Assembly: GCA_949987705.1 (NCBI GenBank)
Contig: CATLJY010000850.1
Span: forward strand, 1 to 64,000
Length of the DNA: 64,000 nucleotides
Direction: 5' to 3'
Source: Thereva unica
Lineage: Eukaryota > Arthropoda > Insecta > Diptera > Therevidae
The notes under the pieces were generated by a model. It was given only the letters and a program-made list of their open reading frames with translations. It did not search any database and had not been told where the DNA came from. Positions 1-9,659 of the stretch are shown piece by piece (position 1 is the stretch's first letter; every line of letters starts with the position of its first letter). A program made the translations under genes and the position numbers.

Positions 1-270
1 GTGCAGTATGTCTTCTACTTATTTCAATCATACCTGCAATATATGAAATACATTTTTACAACATGTATGGATGAATCAAACCTAATAAATAACATTTTAG
101 GTTAAGATGTATGTCGAAGTAAACAATAACAATTATACAATGATGCAGTAACAAAATTGTTTAAGCCATTCGCTGCCGCGTTAAATTATGTGAGCTAATT
201 CACATTGGCAAAACTGTTTTGAGTGTTTGCGTCTATCTAAGATCTATTTTTTTGCGAGTATACATATATG
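1..270. other. AT-rich non-coding sequence
   Basis: No open frame, RNA fold or recognisable repeat seen. It ends at the left terminus of the MITE that follows. Confidence 0.4.
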
Positions 271-794
271 CAGCCCCTGACCAAAATATTACAAACACCT
301 GTTAGTTTCATTATTACCTGCATCCTTTCTTCCTGGAAAAATCTTGAGGGGTGATGTTTATTGGTTGGGTTTTCCTAATTACTTTACATAAATAAATTGG
401 ATTTTCCTAATTACTTTAAATAATAAAACATTCCCCTTTTTCCATGAAAAACATTCCTTTTTTTCCATGTCCAGGAAATTCACCTCATTTAAGCTCAATT
501 AAGAATATGTGGCACGAAAAAAGTAATTTATAAAGATAATAGAACAATTTTAATAGAAATTATTAAAAAATATGGAGTGTGAAGTTAAAAGATTCAATTT
601 TGCATAGAGAATATGCCAAAAAGAATAAATATTAAGTATTTATTTTAAAATTTTGTCTATTTTCTAATTAATCCACTTTAAGCTTATAAATAAATATTTG
701 ATAATAAAGTAAGATTTCCTATTCTAGAATATAATTTCAATACAGAGTTGAGAAACTTACTTACTAGTGTTTGTAATTTTTTGGCCAGGGTCTG
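271..794. mobile_element. Tc1/mariner-type MITE with ~30-bp terminal inverted repeats
   Basis: The left end reads CAGCCCCTGACCAAAATATT and goes on to ACAAACAC; the right end, read on the other strand, is CAGACCCTGGCCAAAAAATT followed by ACAAACACTAGT. The CAG-start and CTGRCCAAAA core are typical of Tc1-like termini. A TA follows the right end, but TG precedes the left end, so one target TA appears mutated. The ~520-bp interior has no coding capacity, so it would be a non-autonomous derivative. What autonomous relative mobilised it cannot be told from here. Confidence 0.65.
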
Positions 795-1107
795 TATTTT
801 GCCATAGATAATTCTTTGCAAGCATAAAATCAAATACTCGTAGTTGGCAGTGAGAATACTCAGGACTCAAAATTTTTTAATATTTGCGCACTTTTAACTA
901 GAAAAACAAATCAAAAATAACATATATTTACGTATGCGGCCACATAACATTTGCAAATTCAAAACACGAACGCATTTCAAATACAACTAGTATATCTGTG
1001 CTGGCAATCTATCATAACATCCTACTAACCGCGAATACTCGTTGAACGCGAACGGGTTAAACATGAGAATAATTCAAGAAATAGCTAGCTATTCAAACTA
1101 GTAATAT
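795..1107. other. AT-rich sequence downstream of the hAT exon
   Basis: No hAT catalytic domain is visible here although the exon above it ends at a splice donor pointing this way. No other feature seen. Confidence 0.35.
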
Positions 1108-1707
1108 TTATAATAGTACATTATAACGTCTCTTACCTATTGTATTCACACATATTTTGTAATCCTTAATGTATTGAATATTTATTCCTAATACACTTTT
1201 CTCCATCCGTGTTGCAATATCCACCTTAAGTGAAATCATTTTTTTCTCTACCCGTTTAATTATTATTTCCTTTATTCTTCGGGTTGTTTTTTCCACTATT
1301 AATCCTATATTTTTCGAATTAACATTTACATTGAATTTTTTCTCGTACGGTGCAATGATTTTTTTGAAAAATTCATCATCATCAAATATACGAAAAGGAA
1401 TGTTTTTAACTGTCACCATGCCCGCACAACATTTTAAAAATTCTTTTTTGTCCATGTTTATATTAACACTAACTTTTGTTTTAGTTTTCCTTGCTCTAGA
1501 AGTAGAAGCACATTCATTAGCACTGTTTTCACTTTCATCATCACTTCCTATAATTTTTTTATGCACTAATTTATAATGTCTTTTGATATTTGCAGGTCTA
1601 TCACCACTTAACTTTTTTCCACAATCTTCTACTAAACACGTAGATTTATTCGTCTCTTTATTATAAATCACATATTTATTTATATTAAAAAGTTTTCGTT
1701 TTCCCAT
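1108..1707 (-). pseudogene. hAT transposase N-terminal exon (BED zinc finger)
   Basis: A 199-residue frame starting at an ATG. Residues ~12-50 form a BED-type finger: two Cys in a CLVEDC context, then HYKLVH, the DNA-binding module at the N-terminus of hAT transposases. A linker with acidic and Ser-rich stretches follows, then a hAT-type block around IPFRIFDDDEFF and the segment SLKVDIATRMEKSVLGI, close to the start of the hAT core. The RNase H-like catalytic domain and C-terminal dimerisation region are absent. Near the 3' end the minus strand reads ATAG|GTAAGA, a good splice donor (exon would end at 1137), so the last ~10 residues are probably intronic. Either the rest was lost or a spliced gene was truncated. 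Its ends and an 8-bp target duplication were not found. Identification of the family is fairly secure; activity is unlikely. Confidence 0.7.
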
Positions 1708-1854
1708 ATTTTATGTTATAACGAAAATAATAACAATAATATAAAAAAAATAAAATAAACACACTGAAACTAGTCTATATAATATCTTCACTTCATACGC
1801 ACTTCACGCTTGCTATTCAACAAATGCATCGAGAACTTTTGTGTGCGATTCATT

Positions 1855-2110
1855 CATGTCCCTTTATTACTCACTTGGTGAGTTATTAGGAAAGGTTATT
1901 ACTCACGAGTAATAAGGGAAAGGGTAATTTGTTCCCACTCATGAGGGTGCGTTTTCTCAATTCCAATTACTCACTCATGTGCGTGTGCGTTTATAAAGAT
2001 GGCAATAGCTCACGCACATTCTCATGAGTTTTTAAGAACCGCACACGCACGTGAGTCGAAAGTGAGTTTTGAGTCAATTCTGAGCGCACGTGAGTGTGCG
2101 TTTCCGAACT
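1855..2110. repeat. Cluster of ACTCAC/GTGAGT subterminal-type repeats
   Basis: ACTCAC, ACTCAT, GAGTAATA and GTGAGTGTGCG-like words recur many times on both strands within ~250 bp. Dense short repeats in both orientations just outside a hAT gene resemble hAT subterminal transposase-binding repeats. A matching opposite end was not established: a weak candidate, CAGTGAGAATACTCAGG at 847, lacks a clear target duplication. Confidence 0.35.
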
Positions 2111-2129
2111 CTGCTATTAGTATCATTGG

Positions 2130-2502
2130 ACCGTCGGGCACTGGAGATGCTGAGTCTCCGGTAACCTGCACTAATCTGACAACGGTACCCAGGCCACGAA
2201 CTATTTTCATTTCGCGTTTCTCCCCAGAAACTACGTGCGAGGCAATTAAAGAATACCTAATGGGGAAAACTATTAATCCTGCTACAGTCTCCTGCAGGAA
2301 GATCAGCAATGTCTCCAAACCGGTTGCGTCTTTCATCTTGACTGCACCGCCCAATACCGCTGAAAAGCTTTTAGACCCCACGTTCTGGCCTCCTGGTGCC
2401 TTTTCAAAATGTTTTGTCCCCCGCACGCGCGAGCAGCGCACTCCTGATACTCTACAAGTTTCAAAAAACTTAAGACGCTTTCCCTCTATTACCAAAATGT
2501 GA
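2130..2502 (+). pseudogene. LINE family L ORF1, C-terminal fragment
   Basis: Encodes the last ~120 residues of ORF1, including the block RTIFISRFSPETT and FVPRTR. The same blocks occur in the opposite-strand copy near 52.1-52.4 kb (DIFISRFSPQTT, FVPRTRTRAH), which is what identifies it. ORF1 of this group is an RNA-binding/chaperone protein. The N-terminal part with the PHD-like finger, seen only at 34.4 kb, is missing. The open frame continues upstream into unrelated flanking sequence, so codons before ~2130 should not be read as ORF1. ORF1 stops at 2500-2502, overlapping the ORF2 frame that opens at 2448. Confidence 0.7.
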
Positions 2503-5357
2503 GGGGAATCAGATCTAAAACCCAAGATGTGTTTCTGTCGACTTCGGCCAGTGATTTCGATATAATCGCTTTTACAGAAACATGGCTATACAGTGGGATT
2601 CTTAATGCCGAACTTTTCGACTCTTCTTTCCAAGTTTTTCGGAGGGATAGATATATTGACTCGGAGGCTCGTGGAGGTGGTGTACTACTTGCATGTAGTA
2701 ACCTTCTCAACTGTTGCTTAATAAAGCTTCCTGATTTTTCCAACACTTTAGACATTGAGGTCCTCGCTCTCAAAGTCTCCCTTGTTCATAACAACTTATT
2801 CTTAATCTGCTGTTACATCCCACCAGATATGTTCAGCACTCTTGACGATAGAGGTCAAAATCTCTATGATATTCTAATCGCTTGCATAAATCATATCCAA
2901 GATATGATGGATTCCAAAGATGAACTCCTACTTGTAGGTGATTTTAACTTACCCAATGTTAAATGGGTATCGTGCGATGATGACGATAACTACCTTCCTG
3001 GAAACAACCTTAACTCTAAAGAATCCAGCTTTCTGAATTCCTTATTTTCCTGCGGTTTGTGCCAAATGAGCGGTGTGAATAATATTTTAGGAAGGCGGCT
3101 AGATCTTGTATTCTTTTCCGACTCAGACAACATGAATGTTGAGCCTAGCTCAATTGTCTTGTCACCTGTCGATAATTATCACCCTCCTCTCCTACTGAGC
3201 TATTGTTCTGTCTTTAACAATAAGCCAATCCCAGAGGAGCCAACTTTTACCTTTAACTTTAAAAAAGCCAACCTTGAGGAACTGTCATCCAACCTCACTT
3301 CGGTCGATTTCAATTGGTTGCTCTTACCTAATGAGTTGGATGTCGATGTAGCCAGATTTTACTCCGTCCTGTATGAAACTTTCGCATCCTGTGTACCTAT
3401 CGAGCCGTTAAAATCATCCAGATCATCCCCACCGTGGTACAACAACGAGTTGAGACGTACCAAAAACCTGAAGAATAAACTCTGGAAAAACTACCTGAAG
3501 AAGAAAGACACTGCGAGTTTCGATGCATTTCTCAATTGCTATGACCAATTTCATGCTCTCTCCGAAACCCTCTATAAAGAGTACCTCAGAAACATGGAAG
3601 GTAAAGTGTTTGGTGATTCCAGAGCATTCTTTCAATTTATCAACACAAAGAAAAAAGTTGATAATTACCCTTACACCATGAAATACGAGAACTCCCTTAG
3701 TTCTAATTCAGCAGAAATTTGTGAAAATTTTGCATCGTTCTTCCTCAAATCTTTCTCGTCCCCTGTATTCCAACCAGATGAAGACAATTTTCGACATATC
3801 AATGCAATCCAAGCGGCTCAAAACTTTTCCCTGTCTATAACCAGGGATGATATCTCGAAGCATATAAATGAACTTCCACAAGACTTTTCGTCCGGCCCTG
3901 ATGGAGTCCCTCCAGCTGTTCTAAAATCCTGTGCAGGGGCCCTACTGTCTCCTCTTCTATATTTATTTCAAAAATCTCTAAATAAAGGGCGCTTCCCAAC
4001 CTTATGGAAGAACTCTTTTATAATACCCGTCCATAAGAAAGGCTGTAAAAACGAAATATCTAATTATAGGCCAATTGCGAAGTTATCGTCTATACCAAAA
4101 CTCTTTGAATCTATTATTTATTCTGCTATCGCCCCTATCTGCAAGAGGCTTATCTCAACAAACCAGCATGGTTTTCTTGCAGCCCGTTCCACTACTACTA
4201 ATTTACTGGAGTTCTCTTCACACACAATTAGAGGCTTTGTCACTGGCTGCCAAACTGACTGTGTCTATACAGATTTTAGTAAGGCTTTCGACAAGCTCTC
4301 CCACTCTATTATAGTTCTTAAACTAAAGAAATTAGGCTTTCCGCATGCCCTTGTGGATTGGTTCCAGTCGTACTTAGCCGATAGAACCTACCAGGTTCTA
4401 TTCCGCGGAGTCAAATCGAAGAATATCGAAGCGTCCTCTGGAGTCCCGCAAGGCAGCCATCTTGGCCCTCTTCTTTTTATTTTATCAATTGACGATATTG
4501 TTACACTGCTAAAGCACTGTAAAATCCTTATTTACGCTGATGACATCAAACTGTATCGCCACATAAGGAGTATAGAGGATTGCAAACTTCTGCAAGCAGA
4601 TCTAAACACCTTCTATTCTTGGTGTTCCAACAACAACCTTGTGCTTAATATTAGTAAATGCGAGATCATGACTTTTTGTAGGAAACGTGGTGTTATAACT
4701 TATGACTATACTTTCCTTGACAACAAGGTCTCCCGTACTGAATCTGTAATCGATCTTGGGGTTAGGTTAGAAAGTAAGTTGGATTTCTCCACCCACATCA
4801 ATTATATCTCCTCCAAGGGCAATTCAGTCCTGGGATTTATAAAAAGATGGTCCAAAGAGTTCAACAACCCCCTCGTCACTAAACACCTGTACGTATCTTT
4901 GGTTAGGCCTTTGCTTGACTACGCTTCCCAGGTATGGTCTCCTTACTACTCCTCCCATGTCAGTAGAATCGAATCGGTTCAAAGGAAGTTCGTCCGGTTT
5001 GCACTCAGCCACCTCCCATGGGATGACCCACTCGCTCTTCCGCCTTATGAGAACAGACTTAAATTGCTCAACTTAAGCTCCCTTCATAAGCGCCGCGAGG
5101 TCGCTGACGTTATATTCGTTCATCGACTGATGAATGACAAGGTGGACTCTGGTTTCTTAAGAAACCGCGCGTCATTTAGAGTGAATAACTACAACCTGAG
5201 AGGTGAAGCTCTTTTGCACATTAATTCCTCTAACACCAATTATGGCATGTTCGAACCCGTTAATCGCATGCTTATAAATACTAACAACAATAGGAGTGTG
5301 TTTAGCTTGCTAACCAGTGAAGTTGTCCTTAAAAGGACCCTTCTCAATGTGGCGTGA
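2448..5357 (+). CDS. LINE family L ORF2: endonuclease-reverse transcriptase
   Basis: About 970 residues without a stop. It starts with the EEP (APE-type) endonuclease that nicks the target: FTETW near residue 25 (numbering from 2499), GDFN near 146, and D-x-H-P (DNYHPP) near 224. The reverse transcriptase follows: SGPDGVP near 463, TDFSKAFD, SGVPQGSHLGP, and the catalytic YADD near 678, then a C-terminal thumb/connection region ending TLLNVA. No RNase H domain is evident. There is no ATG near the start; the frame opens at 2448 inside the ORF1 3' end and the first familiar residues (LYYQNVRG) lie before the GTG at 2499. Copy 2 has an ATG further upstream within ORF1, so copy 1 has probably lost its start by 5' truncation. 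The protein itself looks intact. CR1/Jockey-group assignment is by motif style only. Confidence 0.85.
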   Translation, partial: YSTSFKKLKTLSLYYQNVRGIRSKTQDVFLSTSASDFDIIAFTETWLYSGILNAELFDSSFQVFRRDRYIDSEARGGGVLLACSNLLNCCLIKLPDFSNTLDIEVLALKVSLVHNNLFLICCYIPPDMFSTLDDRGQNLYDILIACINHIQDMMDSKDELLLVGDFNLPNVKWVSCDDDDNYLPGNNLNSKESSFLNSLFSCGLCQMSGVNNILGRRLDLVFFSDSDNMNVEPSSIVLSPVDNYHPPLLLSYCSVFNNKPIPEEPTFTFNFKKANLEELSSNLTSVDFNWLLLPNELDVDVARFYSVLYETFASCVPIEPLKSSRSSPPWYNNELRRTKNLKNKLWKNYLKKKDTASFDAFLNCYDQFHALSETLYKEYLRNMEGKVFGDSRAFFQFINTKKKVDNYPYTMKYENSLSSNSAEICENFASFFLKSFSSPVFQPDEDNFRHINAIQAAQNFSLSITRDDISKHINELPQDFSSGPDGVPPAVLKSCAGALLSPLLYLFQKSLNKGRFPTLWKNSFIIPVHKKGCKNEISNYRPIAKLSSIPKLFESIIYSAIAPICKRLISTNQHGFLAARSTTTNLLEFSSHTIRGFVTGCQTDCVYTDFSKAFDKLSHSIIVLKLKKLGFPHALVDWFQSYLADRTYQVLFRGVKSKNIEASSGVPQGSHLGPLLFILSIDDIVTLLKHCKILIYADDIKLYRHIRSIEDCKLLQADLNTFYSWCSNNNLVLNISKCEIMTFCRKRGVITYDYTFLDNKVSRTESVIDLGVRLESKLDFSTHINYISSKGNSVLGFIKRWSKEFNNPLVTKHLYVSLVRPLLDYASQVWSPYYSSHVSRIESVQRKFVRFALSHLPWDDPLALPPYENRLKLLNLSSLHKRREVADVIFVHRLMNDKVDSGFLRNRASFRVNNYNLRGEALLHINSSNTNYGMFEPVNRMLINTNNNRSVFSLLTSEVVLKRTLLNVA

Positions 5358-5481
5358 CTCTCTACGTGCTCCACTTCCTTTTTAGTTTTGCATGCTCGTC
5401 TGTTTAATGTTTTTGATCTTTTATGTTTTTAATATTTTATGTTTGCATGTCTCAGCTGAGCCACGGCAGTGGTAAATATTT

Positions 5482-5520
5482 CTCAGCCCTGCTGAGAAGT
5501 GTGCCTTCTGTCTTAGAAGG
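5482..5520 (+). promoter_or_regulatory. Paired stem-loops in LINE 3' UTR (unit 1)
   Basis: Two adjacent perfect 6-bp stems: CTCAGC/GCTGAG with a 3-base loop (5482-5496), and CCTTCT/AGAAGG with loop GTCTT (5504-5520), followed by GAAACTC and the TA tract. The same unit occurs in copy 2 at 49106-49122 on the other strand. In stringent LINEs a 3' stem-loop is recognised by the RT; that role is inferred here. Confidence 0.6.
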
Positions 5521-5526
5521 GAAACT

Positions 5527-5535
5527 CTATATATG

Positions 5536-5601
<66 letters not shown>
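5527..5601. repeat. (TA)n microsatellite in LINE 3' end
   Basis: About 75 bp of alternating TA between hairpin unit 1 and Helitron 1. Its continuation is at 8227-8330, beyond the Helitrons. Confidence 0.9.
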
Positions 5602-5604
<3 letters not shown>

Positions 5605-7107
5605 ATATCTATAAAAATCTCGTGTCACAGTGTTTGTTACCGTACTCCTCCGAAACGGGTTGACCAATTTGCATGAAATTTTTTGTGTATATTTGGTAGG
5701 TCTGAGAATAGGTCGTAGGCTATTTTTTATACCTTTAACCAAAAAAACAGCTGCAAAATCCAAACAAAAATGGTAATTTTAGGAATTTTCACTTCATTTT
5801 AGTTTCAATAGCTTCATGGCCTACCTATTGTTTGACAAATGTAAAATTGTCATTAAATTGAATCATTACATTTAATGAAAATTTCAAATTTACGCAGCTG
5901 TCAAACAATAGGTAGGCCATGACGCTATTGAAACTAAAATGATCCATTGCGGCCGTCTCAAGAGGGCGGTGTACCACTTTCTTCACAACCACCTCGACAT
6001 GGGTATCAAATGAAAGGGTATGATAAGTAGAATACAATAAGCAATGTAGTATACAAAATATATCTTTAGATCCATGGCGGCCGTCTCAAGAGGGCGGGGT
6101 ACCACTTTCTTCACAACCACCTCGACATGGGTATCAAATGAAAGGGTATGATAAGTAGAATACAATAAGCAATGTAGTATACAAAATATATCTTTAGATC
6201 CATGGCGGCCGTCTCAAGAGGGCGGGGTACCACTTTCTTCACAACCACCTCAACATGGGTATCAAATGAAAGGGTATGTTAAGTAGAATATAATAAGCAA
6301 TGTAGTATACAAAATATATCTTTAGATCCATGGCGGCCGTCTCAAGAGGGCGGGGTACCACTTTCTTCACAACCACCTCGACATGGGTATCAAATGAAAG
6401 GGTATGATAAGTAGAATACAATAAGCAATGTAGTATACAAAATATATCTTTAGATCCATGGCGGCCGTCTCAAGAGGCCGGTACCACTTTCTTCACAACC
6501 ACCTCAACATGGGTATCAAATGAAAGGGTATGTTAAGGAGAATACAATAAGCAATGTAGTATACAAAATATGTCCTTAGATCCATGGCGGCCGTCTCAAG
6601 AGGGCGGGGTACCACTTTCTTCACAACCACCTCGACATGGGTATCAAATGAAAGGGTATGATAAGTAGAATACAATAAGCAATGTAGTATACAAAATATA
6701 TCTTTAGATCCATGGCGGCCGTCTCAAGAGGCCGAATTACCACTTTCTTCACAACCACCTCGACATGGGTATCAAATGAAAGGGTATGATAAGTAGAATA
6801 CAATAAGCAATGTAGTATACAAAATATATCTTTAGATCCATGGCGGCCGTCTAAAGAGGCCGGATTACCACTTTCTTCACAATCCCCTCAACATGGGTAT
6901 CAAATGAAAGGGTATGATAAGTAGAATACAATAAGCAATGTAGTAGACTCAATATACCGATTCATGGCGGCCGACGCAAGACCCATGTTCCCTGAGGCAT
7001 TTCATCTGTGTAAAATTCATATCTCGAAAAATATTAAGTCAATGGATGGTTTTTATTGTTTACTATTGACTTATGGGTGCAGCGAAGGCGCACCGGGTCC
7101 CAGCTAG
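5602..7107 (+). mobile_element. Non-autonomous Helitron 1 with ~128-bp minisatellite
   Basis: Begins TCTATATCTATAAAAATCTC after an A and ends CAGCTAG before a T, the TC...CTAG, A^T insertion pattern of Helitrons. A 3' hairpin precedes the end: GGTGC...GCGCACC, ~15 nt before CTAG. The interior has a ~38-bp inverted repeat (5801-5838 with 5905-5942) and about eight tandem ~128-bp units (5944-6960), each with the core CATGGGTATCAAATGAAAGG and a GGCGGCCGTCTCAAGAGGGC block. No Rep/helicase is encoded, so it would depend on an autonomous Helitron. Confidence 0.8.
5944..6965. repeat. Minisatellite array, ~128-bp units (Helitron 1)
   Basis: Eight near-identical units with small variation such as GGGCGGGGTACC against GGCCGGATTACC. 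Short 60-residue frames repeated on the minus strand are a by-product of the period, not genes. Confidence 0.9.
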
Positions 7108-8226
7108 TATATATATAAAAATCTCGTGTCACAGTGTTTGTTACCGTACTCCTCCGAAACGGGTTGACCAATTTGCATGAAATTTTTTGCGTATATTTGG
7201 TAGGTCTGAGAATAGGTCGTAGGCTATTTTTTATACCTTTAACCAAAAAAACAGCTGCAAAATCCAAACAAAAATGGTAATTTTAGGAATTTTCACTTCA
7301 TTTTAGTTTCAATAGCTTCATGGCCTACCTATTGTTTGACAAATGTAAAATTGTCATTAAATTGAATCACTACATTTAATGAAAATTTCAAATTTACGCA
7401 GCTGTCAAACAATAGGTAGGCCATGACGCTATTGAAACTAAAATGATCCATGGCGGCCGTCTCAAGAGGGCGGTGTACCACTTTCTTCACAACCACCTCG
7501 ACATGGGTATCAAATGAAAGGGTATGATAAGTAGAATACAATAAGCAATGTAGTATACAAAATATATCTTTGGATCCATGGCGGCCGTCTCAAGAGGCCG
7601 GATTACCACTTTCTTCAAAACCACCTCAACATGGGTATCAAATGAAAGGGTATGTTAAGGAGAATACAATAAGCAATGTAGTATACAAAATATATCTTTA
7701 GATCCATGGCGGCCGTCTCAAGAGGGCGGTGTACCACTTTCTTCACAACCACCTCGACATGGGTATCAAATGAAAGGGTATGATAAGTAGAATACAATAA
7801 GCAATGTAGTATACAAAATATATCTTTAGATCCATGGCGGCCGTCTCAAGAGGCCGGATTACCACTTTCTTCACAACCACCTCAACATGGGTATCAAATG
7901 AAAGGGTATGCTAAGGAGAATACAATAAGCAATGTAGTATACAAAATATATCTTTAGATCCATGGCGGCCGTCTCAAGACGGCGGGGTACCACTTTCTTC
8001 ACAACCACCTCGACATGGGTATCAAATGAAAGGGTATGATAAGTAGAATACAATAAGCAATGTAGTAGACTCAATATACCGATTCATGGCGGCCGACCGA
8101 CCCATGTTCTTTGAGGCATTTCATCTGTGTAAAATTCATATCTCGAAAAATATTAAGTCAATGGATGGTTTTTATTGTTTACTATTGACTTATGGGTGCA
8201 GCGTAGGCGCACCGGGTCCCAGCTAG
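7108..8226 (+). mobile_element. Non-autonomous Helitron 2, head-to-tail with Helitron 1
   Basis: Its first ~340 bp differ from Helitron 1 at only a few bases. It starts TATATATATAAAAATCTCG immediately after the CTAG of Helitron 1, so the usual TC start is missing, and it ends CAGCTAG before TATATA of the LINE tract. It holds about five minisatellite units (7446-8075). The direct abutment suggests a concatemer or an insertion at the neighbour's 3' junction. Confidence 0.8.
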
Positions 8227-8320
<94 letters not shown>

Positions 8321-8390
8321 TATGTATGTATGTGTATGTATATTGTTTAGCTGTAAAGTGCGCCTTCTGTGCTAGAAGGGTTAACTCTAG
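8227..8390 (+). repeat. LINE (TA)n continuation and hairpin unit 2
   Basis: TA repeats, then TGTATGTATGTGTATG and a second hairpin CCTTCT-GTGCT-AGAAGG (8363-8379) followed by GTTAACTCT. Copy 2 has the same order and the same terminal GTTAACTCT (48952-48977 on the minus strand), after which the two loci diverge; this is why I place the LINE 3' terminus here. Confidence 0.65.
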
Positions 8391-9481
8391 ATAATACCTA
8401 AGACTTTAAAAGAAAATATTTTGAGAGAGATGCACGCGGCGCATCTTGGTATAGTTAAAATGAAGACACTAGCTAGAGCATATTTTTATTGGCCTAAAAT
8501 GGATGTTGATATCGAAAACTATGTAAAACAGTGTAGAGAATGTGCTGTAAACCAGCCAGAAGCTAACAAAGCAATTCTAAGTCCGTGGAATTGGCCTAGA
8601 AATCCGTGGGAGCGAATTCACATTGATTTTTGTGGACCATTTTACGGAAAATATTATTTAGTTTGTGTGGATGGATATTCCAAATGGCCAGAAGTTCAGG
8701 AAGTAAAGAATATTTCATCGTCATGCACAATTAATAAACTAAGAGAAATATTTAGTCGTTTCAGATTGCCGAAAACTATAGTCTCAGATAATGGAACAGG
8801 GTTTATGTCAGAAGAATTTCAACATTTTTGTAGGATGAATGGAATTAAACACGTTACAGGGGCAGCTTACCATCCGGAATCGAATGGGCAAGCTGAGAAC
8901 ATGGTTAAGTCATTTAAATCAGCTTTCAAAAAAATATTACCTTCTTGTAAAAATGAACCTGAAATTATTCAAAGATTCCTAATGTCATACCGTTCAGTTT
9001 CACACTGTACTACCGGAGAAACGCCAGCCAAGTTGATGTTAGGCCGAGAAATTCGAACTAGATTGGACCTAGCACGACCTACAGCAGTAGATAGGGTAGA
9101 GCAAGATAGAGGTATACGAGAAAGGGTGAATAAAAAACAAAAAGAACAGGTAAAAATTATAAAGGACACAACCGTAGGGAGTATGTAGTTGACCAGGCAG
9201 TATGGGCCAGGAGATATAGTAAGAATAACAAAACTTGGGAAGTAGGGTATGTACAAAGTAGGATAGGTAATAGGATGTATTTGATAAAATTGGTAGATCG
9301 GAATATTCTCGTAAGGCGTCAGGTAAACCAACTGAAGAACAGACAAACGGAAGTTGAGACAAAGTCACCGACGACTAACTTAGGATTTAAGACGAATGAT
9401 ACGCTCAGGACTCAAATTGAACCCGAATTAGAGAGTGATCAAATTAGACCTGCACAGGAGGAAAGAACAGATGTGACATAA
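8391..9481 (+). pseudogene. Gypsy-1 pol fragment: integrase
   Basis: Carries the C-terminal half of a Ty3/Gypsy pol. An HHCC zinc module is visible (MHAAHLG ... CRECA), then the DDE core: first Asp in IHIDFCGPF, second in TIVSDNGTGF, Glu in NGQAENMVKSF. The frame stops near 9188, but the adjacent frame continues with an integrase C-terminal segment (AVWARRYS ... IGNRMYLIKLVDRN, to 9481), so one frameshift around 9175 breaks the gene. Protease, RT and RNase H are absent because LINE copy 1 ends immediately upstream. The integrase would insert Gypsy cDNA into chromosomes; this copy cannot. Confidence 0.85.
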
Positions 9482-9659
9482 CTTAGAAGAAACCCACCTA
9501 GAAAAGCTAAGCAAAAATAAATATAAAATTCAAAAGCAAAAGTACAATTAAAATAATAATAAGAAGCCTTGTTACCAGATTCAAGAAAATTCTAGTAATA
9601 AGTTGATGCAAACTCGTATTATGTAATTAAAAAAAAAAAAAAAAATATGTATCTTTATT

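Larger units (their letters stand above)
2120..8390 (+). mobile_element. LINE family L copy 1 (CR1/Jockey group), 3' end split by two Helitrons
   Basis: Non-LTR retrotransposon with the C-terminal part of ORF1, a full endonuclease-RT ORF2, and a 3' UTR carrying two hairpins and a (TA)n tract. The 5' end is truncated near 2120, where similarity to copy 2 (48952-52640) starts. Helitrons at 5602-7107 and 7108-8226 sit inside the (TA)n tract. The final hairpin unit ends near 8388 and directly abuts Gypsy integrase codons, so the LINE apparently landed in or was joined to that Gypsy element. The left flank is not Gypsy, so no target duplication can be paired. Confidence 0.75.

Noticed and set aside
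847..2090. Complete hAT element bounded by CAGTGAGAATACTCAGG and GTGAGTG ends
   Set aside because: The termini match only loosely and I found no 8-bp target duplication.
1999..2130. ORF1 N-terminus continuing MAIAHAHSHEF
   Set aside because: These codons come from the GTGAGT-rich flank; similarity to LINE ORF1 only begins near 2130.
5527..5614. Frames of alternating Tyr-Ile
   Set aside because: Translation of (TA)n; same at 8230 and 49030.
5825..8074. Series of ~60-residue frames starting MYSTYHTLSFDTH
   Set aside because: They recur with the minisatellite period and have no independent coding evidence.
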